A DNA stretch of 54,608 nucleotides from Prorocentrum cordatum (GCA_963575745.1 CAUYUJ010006308.1:1-54608); one strand, 5' to 3'. Shown: positions 34,531 to 45,971, counted from the first letter of the stretch. Notes: a model not told the origin generated them from the letters alone. A program made the numbers and translations.

Positions 34531-37500
34531 GGCACCCGCCCTGGGTCGAGGGCCCTCTGGCGGACGGCGCGGAGCCTGTCGGCAGGCGGTTCCTGCGCGA
34601 GATGGACTTGCCGGCGGGGAACGGGCGGACTCAGCGCAGGCGGCCTCTCGTGCCGGATGTTGTCGGGCTCGGCCGGCACCCGTCCATCTGGTGGACGCAG
34701 AATCCGTTCTACAATGCCGCGTTTGACATTCAGCGCATGGGAGGAGGCCGGGGGGCGCGGGCGGCAGGGGAGCGCGCCCTCGGGGATTGGGTGGGTGACG
34801 GGCGAGAGGAGCGCTTTCGGTTCGCTCGGGACAACCCGGACCTGGTGGCGTACATGATGGCCCTGCGGGTGGAGCTGAACATGCGGATGGTGATGCCCGC
34901 AGTGCTGCCGCACTCTGAGCAGTTCAAGTACATGGCCATGGCCAGGGCCGAGTGTGGCGCGGGAGGGAATCTGCACTACCACGGGTTCAGCGTAGGGTTG
35001 CCGGGGCCCGAGGTTGCGCGGGTGCGTGCGGACGTGGACGGGGAGGGCGACATGCTCCCGCCGAGCGTGACCAGCGACTTGGCGGCGTGTTTGCCATCGC
35101 TGGAGGCGGGGCCGATGGCTTGGCCCCCGCAGGAGCAGAAGCGCCGCGCCGCTGCTCTCGCGGTCCTGGAGCGGGTGCTGCGCGCCGCTGCCGGCCGGCC
35201 AGGCGCGCGTGCATCCAGGGGTCGTGGGGGTGAGGGTACGGCGGCTTCAGGGTCTGGGAGTGAGGATGGCGCGGACGACGACGATGAGGATGAGTTCGTG
35301 GGCAGGGCTGATGCGCTGCTTGACGCGCTGGTGGATCGCGGGTGGTTGGTGATCGTTGATGTTGATGAGGGTGCGCGAGGTCGGGGAGGAGAACGAGATG
35401 TCGCGTTCGAGCGTGTCGGCCGAGAGAATTCCGCGCCTGTGGACGCGCCGGGAGAGAGTCCTGTGGAGGACGGTGAGGGCGGTGACGGCGCAGATGACGC
35501 CGGTGCGGGTCGGCCTGCTGGAGTTCCTGATGGGGCCCGCTTGCAGCGCTTGACGGGTGCTGGCGCTGATTTCGGCGTGCTGAAGCCAGAACACGAGAAC
35601 GTTTCGCTGCAGAGCGTTCTGGAGAAGCGGTTCTATGAGTTCTTCGGGCACGTGGTCTCGGAGTGGAACCCCTGCTACGATGACGCGGGCGCGTGCAGAT
35701 ACACGTGGGACGACGAGGTTGGGGCCTTCGATGTTGACGTGGAGATGGAAGACGAGGCTGCTGCTGAGACGTCGGAGGCCCGGGCGGTCCGGAGCGTGCC
35801 TGCGTCTGCGCCGGAGTGCTTGAACTTGCGGAAGGTTCTGGACGAGGCCTTTCAGTCCGAGGCAGCAGGGACGTTGGACGTGCAGCCGGTTCGGAGAATG
35901 GTGTCCGCGCTGGTGAACAGGGTTGCGCGCCACACGAAGCATGGCATGGGCCCGCCGAAGCTCGGGGTACATGCGTGTGCGCGCGGTAAGGAGGGGTGCG
36001 TGTTCTGCCGGTATGATTTTCCGCGAGAGAGGTGGGGCCGCGTCGGGCCGAGACCGTTCCGGATGGAGAAGGGGCGCAGGGAGGGCCACTGGCAGGCGGT
36101 GTTCCCGAGGAACGACCGGCTCTGCAACAGCTACGAGGAGCACGTGCTCCTGGCCAATATGGGGAACATCGATTGGCGCCCCGTCCTGAACCTGTGGGCC
36201 GTTGTGGAGTACGTCACGAAATATGCGACGAAAGCGCCCAAGGGCTCGCGGAAGATCAAGGAGGTGCTGGACGACGCCGTCAACGAGGTCTGCGCGTACG
36301 TTCCCGACGGCGAGGGCACCGACTTCCTCCGACGCTCGATCCAGAAGTTCTTCGCTCGGATGCTCGGGGAGAGGGATTACCATTGTTACGAAGTGGCGCT
36401 GCTGGGGTTGCGCTTGCCAATGGTCTTGTCCATGATGCCCGTCGTGACTCTGAACACGACGGGCGCGCGTGCCCTGAAGCCTGCGTCCGCACTGCGGGAC
36501 AAGTCGGAGGATGAGCCGGTTCACTGGGATAGCAAAGTGGACAAGTTCGACAAGCGCCTGGAGTTGGTGCGGCGCCAGCGGGCCCGGGGCGACGGGTCCA
36601 TCACGGAGGAGGAGGTGCGCGATGTGTCACTCTTCGAGTTTTACTGGAAGTACGCCGTGTATCGAGGGAAGCTGAGGCGCGGGAACCCTGCGGTGTGCCT
36701 GCAGGTGACGCCCGGCTATAGCGCGGAGTGTGCGAACGTGGAGCACGCCTGCCACGAGGCGTACGCGCGGGCGAACGTCATCGCGCACTGGCGGCACATG
36801 GCGACGGCGGACCGCAGAGCCATGATCGGTGCAGAGATGCGGCGCGACGTCCGCCCTGTGCCGGAAGTCTGCATTGGGGCCACGGATTTCGTGCCCCATG
36901 CTGGGGGCGATCGGTTCCTGGGAGTGCAGGATCTGTGGTTCAAGTCGGGGGGGGCGGCTTGGAGGGGCAGGGAGGATCGGTTCTGGGGAGATATGTTGAT
37001 GGAGATGCTCACGGACCCGATGCTCCGACAGTGGGTGCCGGCGTGGGTCGTGGAGCAGTACGAACGCGCGAATCCGTTCTACAAGGAGGTGCTGGGCGCA
37101 ATCTTGGAGGCTGGTGGGGTGCGGACCAACCGCGAGCTGCTGAGGCGGACGCGCCGCGAGATGGTGCGTCGGCACCGGGCGCGGCAGCAGGGGCGTGACG
37201 CTGGGGCGGGCGACGCCGCGGGCGACGTGGGGGGCCAGGAATCCGACGGTGGCTCGAGGGAGGGTGACGCTGGCAGAGAGAGCGATGCGGCGGAGTCGGG
37301 GGAGGACGTGGAGGAGCTGGTGGACAGACTCGCGCAGAACGCCGAGGACGATCCCAACGAGGAGCCTCGGGATATCGTGTTGCGCGACCCGCGACCAGGG
37401 GAGGGTGTGGAGGGTGCCGCAGGTGCGGGGGAGGTGTCCGAGTGGGATCGCCGCCCAGCGGATGAGCGTGTTAGCGCGGCGGGCCCCGCGGTGCAGGCGG

Positions 37501-38391
37501 CAGACGTGCGCGTCGGGGATGTGGCGCGGGAGGACGTTCGCGGGAGGGTGCGTGTGAACCCGAAGGATTTCAATTGGCTGGATGAACCGTGCAATGTGTC
37601 GACAGGGGAGAAGCGGCGCCTCGAGGAGCTGCGCGATGTCTGGTACGGCAAGGCCAACGTGGGTGACGGGGCCGAGGTCGTCTTGCGCGAAGACCTGGAC
37701 CCCTGGCAGAAGTTTGCCCACGACGTCGTTATGGATGGACGCCACTCCGAGAAGGACCCGCTCCGCCTGATGGTCACGGGCGTGGCAGGCACGGGGAAGT
37801 CGCGCACGGTGCGTAGTTTTGTGGCGGCGAGGCGACAGAGGGCGCGTCAGACGGCTCCGCGGACCAGAATGGATCGGGTGCCGGGCCTCCGGGGTGGGAT
37901 GCGGGAGGGAAGGCGCTCTCAGTCGGAGATTGATGAGGAGGTGCGGAATTGCTGTTTGCTGGCTGCTCCGACAGGGTGCGCCTCGTTCCAGTTGAAGTAT
38001 GGGGCGACTACTCTGCACAGGGCTTTCGGCGTTCCGGTGGTGTACTGCGGGCCTTGGAAGCAAAAGGGCGGTGAACGCTTCTTGCGGACGCGGGACCGGC
38101 TGCGGCAGGCGAAGCTGTTTGTGTTGGATGAGATGAGTATGATCGGGCGGCAGATGTTGGGGAAGAACGAGTACAAGGTGCAGGACACCCTGGGCACGGA
38201 TGCGAAGTTTGCGGCGCGCGGAGGAGGCGGAAAAGGAGGAAAGGGGAGGAAGATGGAGGAGGAGAAGCCAGTGTATCTCGGCGGGAAGGATGTCGTGCTG
38301 GCAGGAGATCCGCAGCAGGCGGCGCCGCCCATCGGCGACGATCCGTTGTATCGAATGGGCAAGTATGAGGGGCATGGGAAAAATAAGCCGA
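34520..38391 (+). CDS. Helentron Rep (HUH, two-Tyr) and PIF1 helicase N-terminal half
   Basis: Frame 0; the first ATG is at 34602, but the frame is already coding upstream (PPWVEGPLADGAEPVG), so this continues the previous segment. HPSIWWTQNPFYN is the Helitron_like_N strand. LHYHGF at 34971-34988 gives the HUH metal-binding motif. EYVTKYATKAPKG at 36207-36245 gives the catalytic tyrosine pair (Y at 36210 and 36222). About 410 residues separate them, far more than usual, including an acidic low-complexity insert. The helicase follows: Walker A GVAGTGKS (37779-37802), APTGCASFQLK, Walker B LDEMSMIG (about 38124) and VVLAGDPQQAAPP (about 38297). The enzyme should nick, unwind and rejoin DNA for rolling-circle transposition. 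The frame ends at a G7 run at 38392-38398. Confidence 0.9.
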
Positions 38392-38399
38392 GGGGGGGC
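38391..38399 (+). other. Frame change at a G7 run (0 to 1) splitting the helicase
   Basis: The helicase reads through DPQQAAPPIGDDPLYRMGKY in frame 0, and RTPDDAWSTEKLVA follows in frame 1. The AGGGGGGGC homopolymer between them is the natural site of a one-base insertion, real or from sequencing. Confidence 0.85.
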
Positions 38400-41300
38400 G
38401 GAGCGCACTCCAGACGATGCGTGGAGCACGGAGAAGTTGGTGGCCACGGGCCAGTTTGTGCGCAATGCGTTCCAGGACGTCGCCGTGCTACGGCGCGTGC
38501 ACAGATGGAGTGGGAAGAAGGAGGGTCTGTCCGCCGAGCGGCAGGCGGAGTACCGGCGGGATGCCGATCGTTTTCTGGAGGTGACCAAAGGAATGGCGCA
38601 GTGCACGTGGGACCAGTCGGATCATGCGTGGTTGAGGCGCCGGAACAGGTCGGTGCTGCAGATGACGAAGGAGGGCAGGGAGGAGCTCGCAGCGTTCGAG
38701 ACGGCGCCGCTGCTGATGGATGGCAGGAAGGATCGGGCGTCGGGTGCCTGCGGCGCGGATAGGGTGAACCTGGAGAGGCTGTACCAGGTGGCGGCTGCCA
38801 GTGGCAAGCCCATTGCGTCTCTGCGCGCCTATCACAATTGGAAGGATAAAAGTAAATCTCGGCCGGAAGAGATGGCGGCCGACGATTTCCGAGGGATCGA
38901 GAACGAGCTTCACATGTGTGAAGGGGCGCGCGTGCTGCTGACGCAGAACTTGTGGGTCGAGGCGGGGTTGATGAACGGGGCGATGGGCACGCTGCGCGGG
39001 TACATGTGGCCGGACGGGGCGGACCCGCACAACAGTGCGCGCCCGGATCTGCAGGCGCCCATTTGTGTTTTCGTCGAGTTCGACGACGTCGATCTGGGAA
39101 AGGACGAGAATGGCGAGCCGCGGTCTTTCTTCAAGAACGATCCTGTGCGCAAGAACTGGGTGCCCATCTGGAGGCAGACTGTATCGTCCACGACGGAGGA
39201 CGGCCTCGCGCGCGAGAACTACCCGCTGCAGCTGGCGTGGGCTTTGACGCACTGGAAGGCGCAGGGGATGACGTTGGCGAAAGTCCGCGTGCACATGTCG
39301 GCGAAGACCGCGGCCGTCGCTGGGATCGGGTTCGTCGCAACGACGCGCGTCAGGCATCCGTGGGACTTGGTGTTCGAGGAAGACTTGCCGGAGTACGCGG
39401 ACTTCATGCGGGCCAGGCACACGACGGCGTTCCGGGAGCGCCGTCGGTTCGAGCTGCGGTTGGAGGCGCGCGCTTCGTCAACGTTGCGGAAGTATGGGTA
39501 CTGCGAGGCGGATTTGTGGACCGCAGAGGAGAGGTGTGCGGCGGGGAGATTGTTGGGCCGTCTCGAGACCGTCCGTGCGGCGCAGGCGGAGAGGCTCAGA
39601 GGTCTGAACAGAGTGGTGGATGATGACACTTGGCTCTGGGGTGAGGACGGCGCGCCGTGCGTGTCCGCGTTGGCTGAGGCTGTCGATGCCGAGGCGGGGG
39701 GTGATGACGTCGCGCGGCGGCGTCTGACCGCCGTGGCTGACAGGCTCCTGGACCGGAAGAGGGTGCGCGGTGTGACGTTGGAGGAACGCGAGGCCGCGCG
39801 GGAGCTGGCGGGTGGGGATGCAGAGGATTTCTCTGGTGTTGACACGGTGGAAGAGTTGCGGGGGCGTTTGAGGGCTGCCGCTGCGCGGCTGTCGCGGGAG
39901 CGCCCAGACGACGACGGAGTGGAGTTGTTGGGCCGTGTCGCTGACATGATGGTGGATCGGTGGGTGGCGTGTGGGCGGTGGGATGGTCGCGTGTTCGATG
40001 TCGTGGAACCGAGCCTGGGCCCGCTGCACATGAGCGCTGTGAAGGAGGCCATGGGTGCGCTGGTGCCGCCGAGACTGCACGGGAGCTTGGATAAGGCGGC
40101 CAGGAAGATGAAGGATGCGTTCGGGGATGTTCGCGGTGGCTGCGCGCTGCGGATGGACAAGTGGGTCGTGAACGTGCGGTCGGAGGGCGCTCTGGCGGAG
40201 GGCAGACTGGAGCGTCAAGCGTTGGAGTTCTTCCTGAAGGTGGCGCGACAGCTGTGCTCAGGGTTAGACCTGCCGATGACTGTGGCCTCGGCAAAGGTGG
40301 GCGAGCACGTCGGCGCGGAGGAGAACCCAGAGCATTTTGCTCGGGTGGCGCACAACTGGACGAGCGTTTGGGACGCGAGCTGCGTCAGCGATAAGAAGGA
40401 GTTGCTGATGGTTGCTGCCGTGGACGCTCTGAGCGTGTCTGGCGTTCCCCAGGATTGGATCTTCGTGCGCGTCCAGGCTGGTCGGGCGGGGGAGGCGCTC
40501 GGGCGTGCCGAGTCTCTGACCGTGTGCGTGTACGATCGAGGCCGCAGGGAGGCGGTTGCAGGGCGAATCGCTCGGAATATCGACGCGCTGCTGCGGCCGA
40601 TACAGGCCAGTGATGGGCGGCGCCCGCCACCAGTGGTAGAGTTTGGGGAGGCGCCGCACGTTCGGGTGCCTTCGCAGAGGATCGCCGGCGCACTCGGGCT
40701 CCTGCTGGGCCACGTTGGTCGCGGGGCCGGTGCCAGGGTGCTGGATGCGTCGGCGGAGTCGTTCGTGCCAGACGTGTGTCGTGCGTTGCGGGGCGCGTTC
40801 GCGTCTTTCCGCGCGGGTGTCGGCGCGCGGGGTGCGCGGGATGTCATGGAGTTGTTGCTCTCGGACCAGGAGTGCCGTGACGCTCTGGACCTCTTCGGCG
40901 TCGCCCCGCGCGCGGATGTGTCTGGGCCCAGTGCGGCGGGCGCGGGCCGGGCGATAGCGGGTGTGGTGGGGAGGGCCGTGGACGAGGCAGGCGAGGGAGA
41001 GGGCCTGGAGGGCGCGTCGACGTTGTCGTTTGCGACGTGGAACATTGCTGGTGGGCATCGCGCTGCCGTGGCGCCGCATTCCTGGACCGCGCGGGATCAG
41101 CGCGCCGCGGTTCTTGGCGAGGTGCTCCGTTGGAGGCAGGCGCGCGGGTGTGACGTCGTTGCCTTGCAGGAGTGCGAGGGCGGGGGTGCGTACGAGGAGC
41201 TGTCAGGGGAGTTTCAATTGGCGGGCGTTGCGCAGGCGCACGAGTCCAGGGGGTATGTGCATCTGTACGTCAGGCACGGTCTGCGGGCGGAATCTGTGGC

Positions 41301-44181
41301 TGTGCCAGGGCAGGATCCGTGCGTGCTGTGCCGTGTCCAGGTGCCCGGAGACGGCGGCGCCGGCGGCGATGGGCATGTGCACGTGGCGGCGGTGCACCTG
41401 CCCACGGACGCGTCATGGGAACGGCGTCGTGCGATACTTGGGAAGATTGTGGCGAAGTGCGGTGACGAATGCCATCGGCTGCTCATCGTGGGCGACATGA
41501 ACAGCACGGATGCGCAGGTGCAGGCAGCCGTGGAGCAGTTGCGTCTGAGGGACGCATGGTATGAGGGCCGATCCTGGGGTTGCCCCGGCAATAAGTTCTA
41601 TTCGGGTCTCGGCGAGAGGGGGGCTGTCGGCCAGAGACGTGACCGGGTGCTCTTTGGAGCGGATCTCTGGTCCGAGGTGCACTTGGTAGGGAAAGGGAAG
41701 GTGTTCTTCGAGGGTTCCGAGTTCCACATGTCCGACCACTATGGGCTGTTCGGGTATGTGCGTGCCCACGCGTGCTTTGGATCTCGGGAGCAGAAGATGA
41801 GGGCCGTGGCGCAGCGCGCGCGAGTCGTGCTGCAGGCGACGCGCGATCAGTCACAGAGACTGGAGGGTGTGGAGGTTCAGAGTCGGTTACAGCGTGGTCG
41901 AGAGGCCGCGGCGCTGGCCCGGCAGCAGGCGCAGGAACGAGATCGAGAGGCGTACTTGCGGACGCAGCAGCGGGCTGCCGGCCGCCGACAGCGCCGTCGG
42001 GAACAAGCGATATCCGCAGCGTTCGGGCCACAGAGTTTGTTTGCTTTGGGTCGCCCGGTTCCGCCGCCGCCGAGCCCCTGCCCGCCTCAGCCGCCACCGT
42101 GCCCGGCAGACATGTATGTCCCGAACGTGGCTGGCATTCGCGCGGCTTCGTGGGACAGCGTGCGGTGCGTGCCCGTCCGAGGGATGCCGCGGCCATGGCA
42201 CACCTGCTACGTGGTCAGTGTGACGCAGCTGATGTTGCGGACGCCTGCCGTCTTGGAGTGGCTTCGATGGCATTCAGAGCAGCAGTGCGAGGACCGGGGC
42301 ACGGGGCGTTGTTGCGTGTGCGGGATGTGGGAGACGTACAACCAGTTGTGCTCGCGACGCTGGCAGCAGGGACCTGTGAGTGTGCTGCGGCGTACGAGCG
42401 TTGACTGCGACGACGATGTGATGGGGCGGCCGAGTGAGTTCAATGACCCGTGGCAGCAGCAGGATGTGTTTGCGTATTGGGGTAAGCTGATGGTGGCTGC
42501 GCGTGACGCAGAGATGTTGGCAGGTCGGTTTGCGCAGCGGGAACCCGATAGCATCCGCGCGGTGAATCTGCGGGTGACGTGCGTTGATCAGATGTTCGGG
42601 TTCGTCGTGGAGAAGCGGGAGAAGTGTGACGTGTGCAATTACGAGACTGTCGCGTACGAGGCTGAGGATGTGCTGAAGCTGCGTGTTCATGGGCGTCCAG
42701 GTGGGCCCTTGATGCTGCAGGAGTTGTACTGCGACTTTTGTGCTCCTGAAGATATCGAGAAGAGCTGCCCGGGGTGCTGCCGCGACGAGCACGACCGGGT
42801 TAAGCACGTGAGGCAGACGAGAGCCACTGGTGTGCCACAGGTTCTGGTGGTTCAATTGAGGAGGGGCTCCGAGGCGCGGGAGGCAGTGTGGGTGGAAGAG
42901 CAACTGAGGCTGCCAGGGCTTCCCCAGATGCAGTTGGTCGGTGTGGTTTACCATAATGGGCGGTCAGTTAATTGCGGCCATTACACGACTCTGTGCCGCG
43001 TTCATGATGGGAGGTACTTCATGTTTGACGACGACGAGCCACCGCGCTTGATCCGAGACGAGCCGGCGCACATCAAGCAGAAGGAGGCGTACATGGCAGT
43101 GTATTGCCGCCTGGGCCGCGGTCAGGGGCAGGGCGCGGGCGCAGGTGCGACCGAGGTGGACGCAGCGCGTGAGGGGCAGGGCAGTGGCGGGAGTGGGCCG
43201 GGGGGCGGTGATGCGAGTGCGTCTGGTGGCGGCGGATGGGGCGGGGGTGGGGCTGTTGGTGGTGACGCCGACGGAGCGACGGAGCGCGAGGGGGGGAATG
43301 GGGCGTCGGCGGCCCGAGGGAACGGGCGCGCGGGCGGCGTCGCTGGCGATCGGGCCGGGGCTTCGGCGTCTGTTGGGTCGAGGGGTGAGCCTACGTCCGG
43401 CGGTGGAGTTGGTGCAGGGCCAGGCCGTGGAGGACGCAGGGAGGGCGTTGTCTCGGTTGCCGCCGCCGAGCCGCGTTCCGCGAGCAGGCGCCTGCGGAGG
43501 AAGTGTGCGGTTTCGACGTCAGGGGAGGGGCGCGCCGTCGATGGTGATGGTGCGGCTGGGCGGCGAGCGGTCACGACGAAGGGCAGGGCTTCGGGCGCAG
43601 CCGAGTCAAGGGGCGCGGCAGGCGCCCGCGACTTGACCGCTGGGGTTGGCGGGGGGGCGGTGTCTCCGAGGGAGGGGGGGGTCTCTGGCTCGCCTGGTGG
43701 CGCCGCTCCGCGTTCCGCCGCGCGGCGGGCACGGGAAAAGACGGCGACGCCTCGCTCGGATGCAGGGGCGGCGGGTGGCGCGGCGGGCGCGGCTGGAGTC
43801 AGGGATGTCGGCGGGGAGCGCGACGTCGCTGGGCCAGGGCGCGTCCGAGGTGCTCGAGGGTCCGGGGGGGCGCGCGCGGGCGGCGGGGGTCTAGGTGGCG
43901 ATGTGGCGTGCGCGAGTGTCGCGGGGGGGAAAGATGCGGCAGCGGTGGAGACGGTGCGGGTTTCAGCGTCGGGGAAGCGAAAGGTGGAGCCTCGGTCAGA
44001 GGCGGAGGTCCCGCGGAGGAGCTCGGCGCGTTTGGCGGCGCGAGCTGCGCCCGGCCCCGTCGCGGTCGAGGAGGGGGCTGCCGCGGGCGAGGGCGCGTAT
44101 ATACGGGGGGGGTGCTGGTGCGCCCGAGGCGCGCGGAGCCGTCTGGGCCGTCGAGTGGCGGCGGCGCCGCGCGAGTGGTGA
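38399..44181 (+). CDS. Helentron helicase C-terminal half, EEP endonuclease and USP protease
   Basis: Frame 1; formally open from 38200, coding from the G7 run (RTPDDAWSTEKLVATG). Helicase motifs finish with LAWALTHWKAQGMTL (39232-39276) and TTRVRHPWD. After ~500 unassigned residues comes an endonuclease/exonuclease/phosphatase fold (41029-41760): FATWNIAGG, VVALQE, IVGDMNS, DRVLF and SDHYGLF, the catalytic set of AP-type endonucleases. Then comes a USP/C19 fold (42170-43110): WHTCYVVSVTQLM (Cys at 42205), QQQDVFAYWGKLM, CDVCNYE, LYCDFC, LVVQLRRG, and NCGHYTT (His at 42979) with YFMFDDDE. The oxyanion Asn of the Cys box is His here. A ~350-residue Gly/Ala/Arg-rich tail repeats PRSA-type motifs. 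Confidence 0.9.
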
Positions 44182-44357
44182 CAGGTTTCGGCGCGGGAAG
44201 GATCGAGAACTTGGCTGCGTTCCAGCGCAGCCGCGATTTGGGGGATGCGACGCGCGCGTCGCAGCGGGTCTCGGAGGGGGCCCGAGGGAGGTGCGTGGAT
44301 ATGCAGGGGAATGAGCTGGATCCGTCTGCGGGGTCCGCCTGGCATGCGGGTCGATAG
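44113..44357 (+). CDS. Probable true C-terminus of the Helentron protein (frame 0)
   Basis: Frame 1 stops at 44181 in an unpersuasive Arg/Gly-rich stretch. Past the G8 run at 44105-44112, frame 0 gives protein-like sequence (ENLAAFQRSRDLGDATRASQ, then [18 protein letters not shown]) ending in TAG at 44355-44357. [10 protein letters not shown] recurs in an open frame at 50297-50326, suggesting a conserved coding tail. It is inferred that the real stop is here. Confidence 0.45.
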
Positions 44358-44494
44358 GGCGGGGGGTGCGGTGGGGGCTGGGTGTTGAGGGGGGAAGAGT
44401 GGGGAAGCAAGACGGGGGGGGGAGAGCGGGTGAACTAGGGCAAGGCTGTGCTGCGAGGTTCGGCTACTCCCCCCTCAAGTCTTTTCTCTCCGCT
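44358..44494 (+). other. Helentron 3' untranslated or flanking stretch
   Basis: G-rich sequence (GGGGGGTGCGGTGGGGG, GACGGGGGGGGAGAGCGG), then ACTCCCCCCTCAAGTCTTTTC. No gene or clear structure was seen before the hairpin element at 44495. Confidence 0.5.
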
Positions 44495-44567
44495 GGCGCT
44501 CCGTGAGGGCGAAGTGGCTGGAGCGGAGGGAGGGCTGGCCCCGTAGTGGGGCGGTGCCTCCCCCGTC
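44495..44567 (+). repeat. 82-bp hairpin element, copy A, left part (interrupted by the LINE)
   Basis: It starts with the inverted terminal GGCGCTCCG (44495-44503). The matching CGGAGCGCC lies at 50168-50176, beyond the LINE. Removing the LINE and one copy of the target-site duplication rebuilds an 82-bp unit like those at 50339-50415 and 53384-53463. Confidence 0.85.
44556..44567 (+). repeat. Left 12-bp target-site duplication of the LINE
   Basis: GCCTCCCCCGTC is repeated perfectly at 50156-50167 on the other side of the retrotransposon. Confidence 0.9.
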
Positions 44568-44921
44568 GCCAAAAGGCTCGCAGAATACTGCCTGGGGAAC
44601 CTCCTCTTCTGCGAACCTTGTGTGCCTGCTTTCCAATTTTGCTCCACACCTATCACTATTGTGTACGGTATCCTCTTTGTATTGTTGCTGCTCTTCCAAT
44701 ATTGTCGTATCAAAGGGAGCCTGATCGAGTGAGAAACGATTCATTGAAGAAGTGGAAGAATATTGTTGTTCTCTCTTGACAATCACGTCGTATCTAGGGG
44801 AGCCTGATCGTGGGTGGAATCGATTCATTGAAGAAGTGGACAAATATTATTGGCGAGTGTGCATAAGAGAAGCACGAAAGTGCTGGCGTAGACGTAGACA
44901 CAGGACTCAGCAGGTGTTAAA
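44568..44921 (+). promoter_or_regulatory. LINE 5' UTR with an 83-bp tandem repeat
   Basis: AGCCTGATCG occurs at 44718 and 44801 with GTCGTATC before it and ATTCATTGAAGAAGTGGA after it, giving two diverged 83-bp units. Tandem 5' UTR repeats are common promoter modules in LINEs, and a promoter role here is inferred. The rest shows no recognisable structure. Confidence 0.6.
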
Positions 44922-45971
44922 ATGGCGTCGGTCCCTCATTCTCAAATGTCGGCTGCAGAGGGTGCTGAACATGTATCAGACGAGGAATTCGAGAGGAATG
45001 TTAAACATCGAGGCGATAATCTATGGAGAGAGAGGGAGGAACTGATCTCGAAGGAGACAAACCCATCCCTTGCGGCTCTTCTTCGACTTGGTTTCACGAA
45101 TGAGGAGAGAACCACGTCTCTTGTCAAGCAGTGTGAGGCCACAGAGAAGAAACTGGCACAGATTGATGAAAAAGTCCAGACACAAGACGAACGTATACAA
45201 AAGCTGGAGCAGATGATGATGTATCCGCCTCAACCTCCTCCCGGTTTAGTGGGCACCGGTAATGCATCTAATGCTTCTCAGGTGTCAGAGCGTAGTTTTT
45301 CGGGAGATTCTGAGAATATGAAGATGGCGAGGAGAATGTGGAAGCCAGAATTCTTGGAAATCAAAGGTTGGGTGAAAAACTGGAGCAATCCCAAGAAACG
45401 CAGTGAGGAAATGCTGGGCCAGAAAGATCTTCAGACATTGGTATCGAATATGGTTGATGCCCTACCAGAGGATACGAAGATGTGTGTGGACAAAGATCGT
45501 ACTATTCGGCTCAATGCTGGACGAACGTTGTATGGTCAGGGGAGGGTGGGGGTTCGAACAGGCACAACTGGTGATATTCTATGGTTATGGAAGAAACACT
45601 TGGATGAGCTGCTCACCTCCCCAGAGGCTGACAAAATACTTGCAGGGATGGACCAGCAAATCGTACCAAGCAAAATCAAGATTTTGGTTGATGCTCCCCC
45701 ATGGAAACGTCCACACATCAAGCAGGTTAGCCGATTTCAGGGTATATTCAAATCGCTTGCCCATCCGAGCTTTGTTCCTCTGCGTGGTGAAATGGGCCCC
45801 CCACGTTCCTCGATCTATGTGCATTCGGTAGATTCTAAACCATTTCTCCTGGCGGAATGGAAGGGTGAGTCTTGGGAGATCTTCGAAGAACAATGGGCGA
45901 CAATGTGTGCTAAATATGATATCAAAGATGTAACGATCACGAAAATGAAAGAGGAGTTAAGTAAAAACTGA
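44922..45971 (+). CDS. LINE ORF1 protein (349 aa, coiled coil)
   Basis: The start is an ATG in a strong context (TTAAAATGG). Residues ~60-100 form a heptad-like coiled coil (TSLVKQCEATEKKLAQIDEK onward), followed by a Pro-rich hinge (YPPQPPPG). A mixed alpha/beta region follows with a basic stretch (WVKNWSNPKKR), and the C-terminus is helical. LINE ORF1 proteins are RNA-binding chaperones that trimerise through such coiled coils. I see no CCHC knuckle and cannot prove an RRM fold. The TGA at 45969-45971 is directly followed, in the same frame, by the ORF2 sequence. Confidence 0.8.
   Translation: MASVPHSQMSAAEGAEHVSDEEFERNVKHRGDNLWREREELISKETNPSLAALLRLGFTNEERTTSLVKQCEATEKKLAQIDEKVQTQDERIQKLEQMMMYPPQPPPGLVGTGNASNASQVSERSFSGDSENMKMARRMWKPEFLEIKGWVKNWSNPKKRSEEMLGQKDLQTLVSNMVDALPEDTKMCVDKDRTIRLNAGRTLYGQGRVGVRTGTTGDILWLWKKHLDELLTSPEADKILAGMDQQIVPSKIKILVDAPPWKRPHIKQVSRFQGIFKSLAHPSFVPLRGEMGPPRSSIYVHSVDSKPFLLAEWKGESWEIFEEQWATMCAKYDIKDVTITKMKEELSKN

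Larger units (their letters stand above)
25582..44567 (+). mobile_element. Giant Helentron-type Helitron with USP-like protease
   Basis: The coding block carries, in order, the Helitron N-terminal region, HUH Rep, PIF1-type helicase, EEP endonuclease and USP peptidase. All lie on the + strand, spread over three reading frames joined by one-base shifts. Rep plus helicase on one protein is diagnostic of Helitrons, and the added AP-like endonuclease is the mark of the Helentron/Helitron2 branch. The gene spans about 18.8 kb and, read through the shifts, would encode a protein of roughly 6,000 residues. Termini are not established. The 3' boundary may involve the hairpin element starting at 44495, into which a LINE has inserted. 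GC content is visibly higher than in the LINE. Confidence 0.85.

Noticed and set aside
42120-43110. OTU protease, as expected for Helentrons
   Set aside because: The order of the Cys box, QQD, two Cys pairs, and GHY with FDD fits USP; no OTU D-G-N-C-L motif is present.
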